64,000 bases of DNA from Amaurobius ferox (lineage: Eukaryota > Arthropoda > Arachnida > Araneae > Amaurobiidae). The stretch covers positions 76,822,340 through 76,886,339 of the forward strand of contig OX578152.1 of the NCBI GenBank assembly GCA_951213105.1, given 5' to 3'. The translations under genes were made by a program, and so were the position numbers. The notes under the pieces were generated by a model. The model saw only the letters and a program-made list of their open reading frames with translations. It searched no databases and was not told the DNA's origin. Position 1 is the stretch's first letter. Each line of letters starts with the position of its first letter. This document shows positions 1 through 12,718 of this stretch, one piece after another.

Positions 1-255
1 GTTTTCTGTCTTCAAAAGTGGTTGACCAGTATATATTTTTATGTCCATGCTGCATTTTCTGTGCAATCCAAATTTATTTAGGACTGCACAGAGAGAGCAA
101 GAAAATAAACAAAATAGATACCAAAACAGCTCAACCTCATATATGCATGGGATATGCAGACAGATAGAAAAGAGCAATATATCGTTTTAGATTTTGGATT
201 TAAATTAATTTTTTCAAATTATACTATAAATAAAACTATTAAAGCTTAAACTTAC

Positions 256-443
256 GTCCGCCATCTTGTTACATAAACAGAATCTCCTACAGACAATGGA
301 ATGCGTGACTCATCACTACATGGAGGTGACAGGCATGTCCGGATTCCTTTTGATATAGGAAACCAGGATCCGCTGTACTCTTCAACTATTGTATACTGTT
401 TTTTTCTTGCATGCTTCTCCATTTTTTGAGCAATTTGTTCAAT
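256..443 (-). CDS. ZDHHC6: ZDHHC6 exon: SH3-like domain
   Basis: The exon has 188 bases with acceptor TTTTTACAG and donor GTAAGT, and codes for 62 residues plus two bases. It includes [37 protein letters not shown] and [12 protein letters not shown], matching the human IEQLKQK, EDYSGACCPLNKGIKTF and TSPCTEEPRIQL. In human ZDHHC6 three cysteines here (328, 329, 343) are palmitoylated by ZDHHC16. Here the first two positions are W and F; the third cysteine is kept and a new cysteine stands four residues before it. The next exon, expected to finish the SH3 domain and carry the C-terminus, is not in the window. Confidence 0.94.
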
Positions 444-3400
444 CTGTAAAAAGAAAATTCTTTATATTGCAACAATAAATATAACTTCAAAATATGATAT
501 AGGTAGCATATGACATTGTCAACAAACTGAATTCAATATTTTTTTGTTACCCATTAAAACCAGTTTTTAAATTTAATAAATACTTATCAATTACAATCAC
601 ACGAATTTGAAGATTCTGTGATTTCTTTCCATACTCATTTTGGTGAATGAATTGATGCATTTTTATATGATACCAGTTCACAAACACAAAGGATATATCT
701 TGGAATGGTTTATTTGAATATAGGCATTAATGAGGCAATGATGAGGCATTTTTACTTGTTTTAATTACTTAAAATCTATAAGACCCAATTTTGATCTAAC
801 AGTTGTACATGAGGGTCATCTACAACAGTAAATTCTCTCATAATGGCTCCCTCCAAACATCAATACATTTGAAATGATGTGTATTTATACATGGAAAGAA
901 ATGTCCCCACAAAGATTATATTAGTAAAAATTTCTGAGGAATGGTCACTATGAATAATAGCCAACAGGTAGGAAAAAAACTCTTGAATGGTCACTGTTAA
1001 ATATACATTCCATGTTATTGCAGAGAAGGAGCGGCAATTAAACACAAGTTTTCAATAGTACCTAAGACTTGCTACAGATCTAATTTACTACCATTATCAG
1101 CAAACTGCACTTCTCTAGAGTTAATGTAAAAGATGAAATTCTTCAAGAGGAAGAATAATTGAATAAAATTATTCAAACATTGAAATTTAATGAGATAAAT
1201 TTGCATGAGTAAATTAAAATTGATGAGCATTTGCAGACGGAGGAAATATTTAAAAATATATTTTAAATGATTGGAGAAAACGACAGGTGAAAGAGAAGTT
1301 GCACAGTCAACCAAGTGATCTATAAAAAATACACACTAGCTGTGGCAGGCCTAGAATACTTTAGCAGAACTTCGTAATAAATGCAGATGGCACTTAACTT
1401 TCTAACAAACTATCATATGCTATTGTTTTATTACACAAAATGTTTAAAATATTGTAATTAAGTGTCAGATTGTTAGTTAATTAATCCAAAAGATAATTGG
1501 TGTTCATATATATATATATATGATACACATTTATTTTCATGTGTGATCATATTTTATTACTTAGAATTTATTTTGGCAATACTTTTAAACAATGATCACC
1601 GAACAACAGTTACAGACGATACTGTCCCTTTTAATCAGTTACTACCCTTTTGCAAAACCCTCTAGAATACATATTGATGAATTTATCAGGAATTACTGCA
1701 TTGTCTAAATTTTCAATGATGAGTGAGAGGGAATGATAATATATTTGGAAAGTTTAACATACTGTAATTGTATACTGATTGCATTCTGGTACAACAGGCC
1801 AGTCAGTCAACCCATTGCCAAGTGGATCCCAAAAAACTTGTTTGATATTTCGCCACCATCCTAAGTTATAGGGGTAGATGAATGGTGTATGCCTGGGTCT
1901 CCCATAAGCCTAAAAAATTATTAAACAGGATTAAATGGAGATAATACATTACATATGGTATATATTTAAACCAATAAATTTTTCAATGAAAAAAAAAAGA
2001 TGATTTCAACAAAGTATTGTACTATTTGTTCATTAAGACTTACTGAAGATATAGAGTATACTATAAAATATTAACAATTAAGGAACATTATCATCTGAGA
2101 AAAGCTGATAACATTTTTTGCCAGTTGAAAAAGATGCGACTTGACTTTTGATAAGACAGCAAAACTTTAACATCTAACATCTAAGTACTCTTTAAGAATA
2201 TGAAATTTTATTGAAACTGATGTCAAAATTAATCTGCAATAAAAGTACTTTAATAAAACAGCATAATTAACTGAAGCATGGCTGAACTCAACTTTCTCAT
2301 ACCAGAATCCATTTTTATGTAATGTGATTTTTTTGCAAATTTTGAAAAAAAAAAAAAGAATTGAAACATCTGTGTTGTTGGTCCAAATGATTACAATAAT
2401 AGCATGTTACTCTTTAAAAAGCTTAAAAGCTATTAAAAAGCTTGAAAAAAGTTTTCAATTGAACCTAGTTTGATAATGTGACACTTGCCTCTCGAAGGGA
2501 TCTAATGATGTCACGAACACAAAAATCATATTAGGGCTATTTTTCACTACATTGATTGAAACTGTTAAGTTTTATGATCATTGAATCTTAAATAACCCCT
2601 TTTATGCATAATTATGTCAATTTTGTTCTATACTGCTATGTTTAAAAAGCATAAAATTTCAAATAAAGCTTTTGTTTGAATATAAAGAAATTCTATCTAG
2701 CTCTATATTTTTCAGTAACAAACCCAGATATAATGCTTCATTTGAGGATATATTGCTTCACTGATCCCTTTATTTGAGGCAATTCCCATGTACACAATAA
2801 ATTTACCACTGATAAACATCACTCTAAAAATAGTTAAAATATGTTCAGGAGGTCCAGTTCTGAAACATATATTGACATCAAAATCTTGAAATCGGAAGTT
2901 TTCATGTAAACAATACTTTCTCTACACTCATATATCAACCAGATTAAGAGCAATACTATATATATGAACCAGATTAAACACACACAAAAAAAAGTCTTCT
3001 TTGTTAATATAAAAAGACAGAGCAACTACACTAGTTACATGGCAAGTATGTGCCTATATAGACACGTTCTTGCTAATGGTGAAATTTTTAATCCCCCAAC
3101 ATGAGTTTTTGACCTGGGCTCCTCCCTACCACTTAAAATGTTCAATATATTTATTCCACAACTTTTTCTTGCACTCCTTTTACAAGTTCTGTCCCCAGTG
3201 CATTGTGGGGGTTTACAGTATTGTAGTTCTATTCTTGGTTCTTGCCTTTTGCTAGTGCGGCTGCCCTGTCATTCTATCCTGATGATGAAGCCTCTCTTAC
3301 CCTTGAAATCAGTTGACACATATTAAAAACTTTTCAAAGCTGCTATTAACAAAGTACTTTTTATTACAGACTCCTTAAGTAGTTTCAAGATACCAAGAAT

Positions 3401-3742
3401 ACTTCTTTTTGTTTCCGCCAAAAAGCATTATAGATAAAGGGATGGCAGAGGGGTTGGTACCTAAAATCCCAGTTTACTCCTGAGCATGTCCAAAACCTTC
3501 CTATCATCAAAATTAATCTATTGATATATAATTCATCTAGGTTTAAATCAGATTGCTCAAAGTCATTTAAAATTTTTGTTTTGGGGAGTTTTGGAGTCCC
3601 TAAATCAGTTTAAGTACTTGATTATATATATCTAAATTCTTTCTGATATACTTCATCCTTCCTTACCTTACCCTTCATGACATCCCATTGTTATATATGC
3701 TGGGTTTAAAATGAGAATTAATAGGCCTTATAGTAAATAGAC

Positions 3743-3773
<31 letters not shown>

Positions 3774-4062
3774 CCATAAAAGTTTGTACATAGATATTTG
3801 AATCACTCTGTATATATAAACCTGAAAATAGGTATTTGTCACATATTGATTAAGCAATGCAACTTGGTGATTAAATGAAATTACTAACTGGCCACCACTC
3901 CCCTCCCATTCTATTTTAATCGGAAAACTGCTCAGAAGTTTACTAATGGTGCATTCTTTCTATCCCAAACCTTATCTCTCATATGGATTTACAAAAAGTC
4001 CATGATAGATTAGTCACTAAACTAAAACGTCCAACTGGCCACTTGCTAATTTGAATTTTCTA

Positions 4063-4097
<35 letters not shown>

Positions 4098-7000
4098 TAT
4101 ATTTCTTTTCTTGTAAAAGTGTTTATTTTGTTATTCCCAACTTGAGAACAATTTAGCTCATGCCTTCTTCATATGTATTGAGCTTGCCTATTTGAATAGT
4201 TGGAAATTCTGTTCAATAAATACAATACATAATAAAAAATATTTTAACAACAAAGCAAAAGAAATTGTAAAATTAAAAAATACTTACTTTAGTAACAATC
4301 CAATTTTCAATACTAGTTTCATTTTTTATTATTTGCCTCATCTGGAATTATACATAAAATATAAAAAATACTAAAAAAAATAAACGTTTGTGAAATTGAC
4401 TAGAAAAAAAATTGTTCAAAAGAAAAACATTGCATTTTAGATTATAAAAAAAAAATACTACATCATGTTAATGAGATTGGATCAAGAAAGTTGCTTATAC
4501 TGAAATGGAATAAACTGTTTAATAAAACAGAGATTATTTTTCTAGGATTAAAGCTCCACTGGATAAATTATTTTTTTAGTATGCTTGAATCACAAAAATA
4601 AAAGAAATTGGTCAACAGATATAAAACCAACAAGAGTAGCTTCTACAGATTTATTGCCAGGAAAACCAATTACTTTAGGATAGCAATTAGAGGCAGGTCG
4701 CAGACCTTTTAAGAGGTAAGACCAAATACTTTTCTCACTCAACAGGTGTAGAAGGTTTAGGAGCAGTTCAGTGAAATTTTTTTAAAAATTAGACTGTGTT
4801 TTCTACTTTGGATTCTGCAATTTCTTATCAGTATAAAATACTATTTAAAATATAAAAAAAATTTACTAAACAAAGCTTTTTAGCAAAACAAATTACAAAC
4901 TTCATATGTAATTACCTTGATTTGTTTTAAACACCCCAAAACTTAAAATAATTACAATAAGCTAATATTTCAGGATGAACACAAAACTAATTCCTTTTTT
5001 TAGCTCATATAAGAATCAAAAATTTATATCTTGATTGCCAAATTGGAAATAATTTTAATAAAATGAATTCAAGTAAAATGTTTTTCGTTTTTTATAATAA
5101 AAATTTCATAGTAGTGATGGCAGTGGTTCTTCCCAAACTAGGCGAGCAGGATGGGAGAAAAAACAAAAGTTTGGGTGAAGTCTGGAGCAGAATTAATTAT
5201 TAATCATTGCAGATGATGCACTTCTGATAATCCATTATCATCTATGTTTAGTATAAAATTACTAGTGAAGAAATATTTTTTTTTCTTCAAATGGCCAGGC
5301 ACTTGACTCATCATCATTCGCCTTTTGTCAGCGGCCAGAATGTGAACCATTTAGCCGTCCTAGGACGTTGCCCCAGGAGCACCAGAGGGGGCAGAACACA
5401 CTGCACCCACAACACAAACATCCATGCCTTACATGGGACTCGAACCCACAACGCGGCGGTCGAGCCATTTCTGTGGAAACGCTTGCCTTGACCACTCGAC
5501 AACCACGTCGGCAAAAGAAATATCAAATTCAACATGTGGTAATAATATAATTAGAAACTACTAGTGAAAAAATGTTGAATTCGACATGTGGTAATATTCT
5601 GCACTATTAAAACCCATCTGGTATGTTCTGGACATTTGCCCCAAAACATTTGAAAATTAAAAAAAAAATTGAATAAATCTTTAATTATTTACAAAAAATG
5701 TCTAAAAAAGCCTAAAATTAAACACCTTTTCATACACTTAAAATAATTTTTGGCCTTGAGTTTCGCATTATTTTAAATAGTAGCTAAAAATGTGGATAGT
5801 TACAGACGACAATCGAAAAATTAAAAATATAATAGATTATTTTAATATTGATTTTTAGACAAAAAAAGGACAGAACAATTTTTTTATCGTCTTTTATAGC
5901 TTGAGAACTATGGAGGATGATTTTGCAGGTTATGTCTATACATGAAGTGGGTTAAATTAAGAGCTTTTCTTATTTTGTCAATTTTAGAGCTACGATTTAG
6001 ATTATATTTTAAATGTACAATTTTTTCAATATTATAAGAACTGCATCCAAAGACAAAAATCTCTTGAATCAGGTAAGAATTATGGTATTTAGGATTTTAT
6101 ATTTTAATGATTTGAGAATGTTCTTCCATTTTACTGTCTGCTATATTAAGAACTACGAATTTTTTTTTAAATATGTTCATTAATTACCAAAGTTTTTTGG
6201 ACAATCCAATTTACCAAAGTTTTTTTGGATGATCCTGAAGGTATTATCTTCTCTTGGAAGTTAAGCTATATTAGAAAATTGATTCAAAAAATTTAATTCT
6301 TTTTTTCATACCTTACCCCCCCCCCCCTTCTCCCAACAATAAAAATTTAGCCTTCTTGCCTTGGGCCTCTATAATTTAAACTATTGCCCCCCCCCTTCCC
6401 AAACAATGTTTTTATCTATCCCAGCTACTATCGACCTCATTAACATGCAATTTTCTCTGGTAAACTTAGCTCCCTTTTCTATACTTATTTAACTGACTCT
6501 ATTCATGTGCTAACCACTCATGGCTTTGATTTCTAATTACATTTTCATTTTGTTCCCTTTTGAACCCCCTGTACAGCAGGTAATGTTGAATTTATGTGCT
6601 TACTAAGAACATAGTCATGTGGTCAACAGTTACTGTAAGCCAGCTATTGCAAATTAAGAGCTGTGTAAAAAGCAACCAGGCTGGTTATTGAAAGCAGCCA
6701 ATAACATAAACACCAAAACAGGATCAAAATTGGCTCTTTTTGTTGACTTCTACATGTTATTACACAACCACTGTGATGAGAAATGAAATTTGTCTTATTA
6801 AAAGATATAAATTTTATAGAAACTACTAGAGATCTCCTTAAAGCTATAAACTTTGTGGAGATTCATCCCAATAATACTCAAGTAAATTTTTATTTGCTTT
6901 ATGGAAAATAGAAACCACAGATAAACTTACTTGTACATAGAATAAACCACCAACAGCGAGAACCACACCTAAAGCCAATCCAAAACTAAAGACTGTAAAT

Positions 7001-10000
7001 GCCAGTTGGTATACTGTGAGGTAAACTATGTGTTTACGGTCCCCATAGTGAAAGTACCAATTCTAAAAAAAAGAATTTAGATTTAAAGTATGTTAATATT
7101 CAGTAAACAAAATTATTATAAAGTAATAAGAAACATTCTCTTTCTTTTCCTTGTTTAAATCTCATTTATTCTCTAAAATATTATAGAGCAGAAAAAAAGG
7201 AGAACAAACACTGGGTTCAAACATAGGATTCATGAATCCAAAAGATAAGTAATGATATATTTTTTTCACCAATTATTTTCTTTACTCACTAAGTTATGCT
7301 TAATTTAAATTTTAGGCATAAAATATCAAGAGATTAAATTAATGATATTTTTAGACATGACAAATAATAAGCAAATTGTTTTTAAAAGTTAAATATGCCT
7401 AATAGCTGGTCAAAATTAACAAGAAAGATCAATCATGCATAAAGGACTGATTATGAAACGCTTTCCAACTTCAATGCAATTTTATTTAAGCATCTTTATT
7501 TAAACATATTACCGAGGAATGTGATACATTTCTTGGTAATATTTTTAAAATTATCAGAATACAATATTAATTTATTATATTTGAAAACTTAAAACTTCAT
7601 CGAAAAAAATGAACTTCATTCAAATGACGGCATTAATATATAAATTGCCTGGTTTAAACATCTCTAAAATGCGATACATTCCTCGGTAATATTTTTAAAA
7701 TTATCATAATACTACAATAATTTATTATATTTGAAAACTTCATCGAAAATAAATGAACTTTATTCAAGTGACGTCATCGAAATATAAATCGCCTGGCTCT
7801 CTCTATAAAAACAGCATTTCATTTATACACTTTTTTCCATTTCTTTCATTCATCACAATACTAAAATAATTTATTTTATTTAAAAACTTAAAACCATGGA
7901 GGTACAAGTAATTTAACTCTATGCTTAAAACTTCATAAAAAAATCGTCTTCTTCTCTGTGTAAAATCAATGAATGTTTCATTCATATCAGTTATATTGCA
8001 GACTCCATGAGCTAAATAATTTTGCGTTAAAGAAATGCAGCAATTCTTATACTACTCATTCTACATCTTTTGGTGTTTACATTCTCAGTAAGTGAAAATT
8101 AAGCTTCGTTGTAGAAATAATCAAAGTTTGACGATCATTTAAATTCAAATATATTGTAATTGAGTTGCTTCAGTATGTAGATGCACAGAATTTAAGCAAA
8201 AATAAAGTAGTTTTAGGACGGATACAACACTCAATATGAATTAAAAAGAACGTAAAACTCACGATTTTGAAACAAGATGGATGCCATATATCATTTTGAA
8301 GTGGGTCATGTGATATTTTCATATCATGGTCACATGATCGTTTCATATAAGAGGTGTAATTATTATTTTAATTTTTATTTAAAAAACTACTGAATATATT
8401 TCGCTGAATTTTTTTTTATATATTTTACGGAACAATATGAATATTACCTAAAATTTTCGAAGCAATTTGTGAATTTTAAATCCGCTTAAAAAATGTTTGA
8501 AAAATTAGGTCTCATAGGGCTCAATGTATTTCATTTTTTCAACCCGGGTTCAATCCAAAACTAATTGGGTGATATTATTCATTTATATTCCCATAAGTCC
8601 TACAGACTGTCTGAACAACATACTAAAATTTCATTTTGATTAAGTCATTTTTATGGCAGTTATCGTGCTAACGGACAGACAGACAGAAAGAATTTAAGCA
8701 AAAATAAAGCGGTTTTAGGATGGATACAACACTAAATATGCATTAAAAAGAACTTTAGAAATCACGATTTTGACACAAGATGGATGCAATATTTTATTTT
8801 GAAATGGGTCACGTGATCTCTTCATATAAAGGGTGTAATTATTATTTTAATTTTTATTTAAAAAACTACTGAATATATTTTGTTGAAATTTTTTTTTTAT
8901 ATATTTTATGGGATAATTTGAATATTTCCTATAACTTTCAAAGCAATTTGTGAATTTTAAATTCTCTTAAAAAATATTTGAAAAATTAGGTCCCATAGGA
9001 TTCAATGTATTTCATTTTTTCAACCCGGGTTTAATCCAAAACTAATTGGGTGAAATTATTTATTTATATTCCCATAGGTCCCACAGACCGTCTGAACAAC
9101 ATACTAAAATTTTATTTTGATAAAGTCATTTTTACGGCAGTTATCATGCTAACGGACAGACAGACAGACAGAATGAACAAAGTCATAAACACTTTTCAAC
9201 TATGTTGTAAAGTGTTAATAAAAAGAGTTACAATTAATACTTATCGCTGACTTTGCTTAATTTAATTTCAACTAACTGTTTTTTGTAGCTTGTACAGGTG
9301 AATAAATAATTTCTAAAAGTATCATAAAATGTATTATAGCATGCTACAAGACATGGCTTTGTTTTTAAATGTTCAATAAATGCAAGTAATACAATTTTAA
9401 TTTTTAACACAAAATTACAGTATAAAATATTATTGACTTTTAGAACTTAAATAAATTAATATATAAATATATATAGTGAGTTCTTGCAACTTAATTGAAA
9501 TTAACAATTGTAATTTATAATTATGTTTTTTTCATCGAGGTGAAATTTAGGTAGAGAGACTTATGGCAACCTTTCCGTGACCACTGAACTAAGTCACATG
9601 ACTTAGGCATTCCTCTACGCGCATATTTTCTTGCGCATCTCTTCTTCCATTGCAATTGCATTACATTTCCGAAAGCGAGAACATCGGACGTTTTCTTTTA
9701 CTTTTAAGCAAAATATGGTAATGTCCTGCACTGCATATGGATGTACCTCAAAGTTTATCAAAGGTGGAGATACTACGTTTCATAGGTAAGTCGTTTCCAT
9801 TCATTTTAAAACATATTTTATATAAAATAAAGAGTTAATTGGCATGTACGACCATGCCGTCCTATAATAAAAGTAGATTTTCTGGCTTTGTAAATAATGT
9901 ATAGCCTTGTAATTATTTTTAAAATAAAATATTTTATATATGTTTGTGTACTTTCATAAACTGTACCTCTATAAATGCTTAAAATTAGAAGAAAAAAAAT

Positions 10001-12677
10001 AAAATAAAGGTGAAACTTTTAATACGCTTAGTTTTTTCTCTTGGCGACATTTTTTTACGCCAATTTGGATTGTTTACATTTTCATACTCTTTTCTCCTGA
10101 CAATGTTTTCATGCCATATAATGCTATGAAATGATTAATAACTCTCAAGAAATTTATATAAATATCAGTAAGTACACATTTAAAATTGATTTTTTTTTGC
10201 TGAGCTATATTTTTTCAGACTTAAAAAAATAAATACAGTATATGGTCGTAACTACAATTTTTTCTTGAGAATTGTAGCAGAAACGATTACTTTTTACACT
10301 TTCTTTTAGTATTAACTGTCTTTGTATGTACATTAAAAAATACTCGTTAAAAATTTCAGAAAAGTCCTTAACTGTATATGTAATGTATCAAATAAAATTG
10401 AGCAATTAAAATGTGATTTGAAATTTTTTTTTGTGATTATGAAATGTAGAAAGTAACCATTTAAAATTCCTAATATTTATTTGTGATAAGTGCAATAAAA
10501 TATACTAAAATATCTTTCACTTAAGTTTTTGTGTATTTAAAACTTTTATTAAATTGTTAGCTAATTTCTATTATTTTTATTAGTTTCCCAAAGATGAAGA
10601 AAGATCTGAGAAACACAACTGAAAAGAGAAAAGTTTTAAGCATTAAAATATGCTAAATTGTGCTATATGTGCAAAATATGCTAAATGAAAAAAAAGTTAA
10701 CGTTTATTCATTTTAAACAATTATTTGTTATGCCTAGTGTTAATTGCACCAAAATATGTTAAATTGCATAAAAATATGCTAAATGAAAAAAAAGTTAACG
10801 TTTAGTCATTTTAAACAATTATTTGTTATGCCTAGTGTTCTATAAAGGTTAGACTTTTTTAAACAGTCGGTGGAGGGATGAGGATGTTTTTTACAGAAAC
10901 TTGGGAACAAAACTGATTTATGTTTTCAACTTTGCCTTTTTTCCATATCTTAAAAATAAAGTAATCGAAGTAATCTAAAGCGTCTCACTGTCTGATGAAT
11001 ATGTAAAGTAAAGAATGAGATTTGAAATAATTAAAAAAAAAACATATATAATGAGTCGCCCCGGCTAAATTCATAAAAGATTCAAAGTAATAACTTTTTT
11101 TAAAATTAGAATGTGAAGATATCATTCCATTATGTTAAAAATTGGAATTGTGAAAATATTAAATTTTGGGATGCAACAAATAAATATAAGAAATTTCATA
11201 ACACATATTTAAAAAATTAAAAATAATTGTAAATATGAAGAAATTATTGTCCTATAGATTCTATTTAGCTCTTTGAAACTTCGCTCTTTGATCCTTTTAA
11301 GTCAAAGTAATAATATTTTTGATCAGTGAGGAACTGAGTGTGAAAATGTTTCAAAAATGTGTTTAAAATGTTTATTCATTCCCCACTCCTTCCCTGCATT
11401 TAACAGGGTATTGTTCTATTGATAAATATGAACTAATAAAGCCATTTTATTAGAAAGTTTAAGTCATTAACTTTTGCAAGTTAATGCCTTGCAAGCAGCA
11501 TTTTGATTTATTATAATAACATTGCGTCCAAATATTTTTAAAAGTATTTTTTTTGGGTGGGGAGGAGAGGCGGGGGGGGGGGGGGGGGGGGGGGGGGGCG
11601 GTCAAGGAATATAAAGTAATTGTTGCATAATCTGGAAATAATATTCAAGATTTTGAATAGTCACAATTGTATAATGTTCAGCCATATTTCTAAAGTTGAA
11701 TATTGGCATTGAGGCAATTTTGCACTTCAGTTTGTACAAAAATAAAAGTATTTTATTAAAAATAAAGTTTTACTGAAGTAAGAAAATAATTTTAGCGGCA
11801 CTTTTAAAGCAGAACTTTTTATCCTGGACGGGCTGGGATAGTAGCAATGAATGAATTTAATTGCTCTGATAATTCAAAATCCAATGAATTAAAATATACC
11901 ACGAAATATAATCATATGCTAAATATGATACAACCTTTCTAGATACAACAGATTTCGAGTTATTCCCGAATTATGAGTATATTTATATGGCGGACCCAGA
12001 ACGGGCTAGCCTGATAAGGTTCAAAATCTAAGAAATCAATATGCACTGTAAAAGACAACGAAATACTAAATTTGGACCTTCTAGCTAGAAAATTAAAATA
12101 TATCACAAAAGAAAACGACATGCCAAATTTCATGTTACTGTGATTAATAGAACTTTATCAGTTAGGACCTAACCAATATGTATTTTGAAATACATCAGAA
12201 ACGTAAGAGGTATTTAGCACTGTTTTACTCCAGTGAAAAAAAATATTTTATAGCGCCAAGCACGGCAATAAGTCGCCAAGTCTGGGAGTGTTCGACCATA
12301 AGTCACGTGATACATGCAGTGGTCATGTTTTTAATCTCTTCTGAATAGCAATGCGCATTCTACCTATATCTCTGGTTGAAGGTTTTTTTTCTTGTAACTA
12401 TTGTAATTTATAGTTTTGTATTCTGCCAATATAAAGGTATGCATAGTTTTTATTTCAAATATCCTATATTCAATATATTATATAAATTATGGTTATATAT
12501 TAGCTTTAAGTCTGTTGTTGCAGCCGGTTGAGGAAGTAGCCATCATATTGAGGTAACAAAAGCGTCAAATTTCACCTATTGATGTCTCACACCACAAACA
12601 TTTTTGAGGGGTACTTTTGATGCTTTTATAAAATTTGAGGAAAAATTTTCCAAAATAGGATGCAGGTTAAAAAAAAG

Positions 12678-12718
<41 letters not shown>

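Larger units (their letters stand above)
444..5267. other. Introns between ZDHHC6 exons, AT-rich with dispersed repeat
   Basis: Apart from the exons at 1763-1909 and 4288-4341, this stretch shows no coding signal. It holds (AT)n microsatellites near 1507-1521, 3742-3770 and 4061-4095. A degraded dispersed repeat at about 2280-2960 has a related copy at about 57400-58080. Confidence 0.6.
9533..12592 (+). mobile_element. Possible DNA transposon containing THAP exons
   Basis: The flanks of the THAP remnant show diverged inverted similarity. GGTGAAATTT near 9540 is matched by its reverse complement near 12570. TGACCACTGAACTAAGTCAC, followed by ATGACTTA, near 9580 matches the reverse complement of the region near 12300-12330 (TGACCACTGCATGTATCACG, then TGACTTA). 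P-element and related transposases begin with a THAP domain, so an old THAP-type DNA transposon is the simplest reading. The ends are imprecise and no transposase core is visible. Confidence 0.4.

Noticed and set aside
3270..3320. Hammerhead-like words CCTGATGATGAAGCCTC and CTTGAAATCAG
   Set aside because: The CTGATGA box is present but stem II and stem I do not pair convincingly; it looks like chance or a very decayed copy.
5314..5550. Three small open frames at 5.3-5.5 kb with basic, cysteine-poor products
   Set aside because: They lie in the SINE, whose higher GC content keeps frames open by chance.
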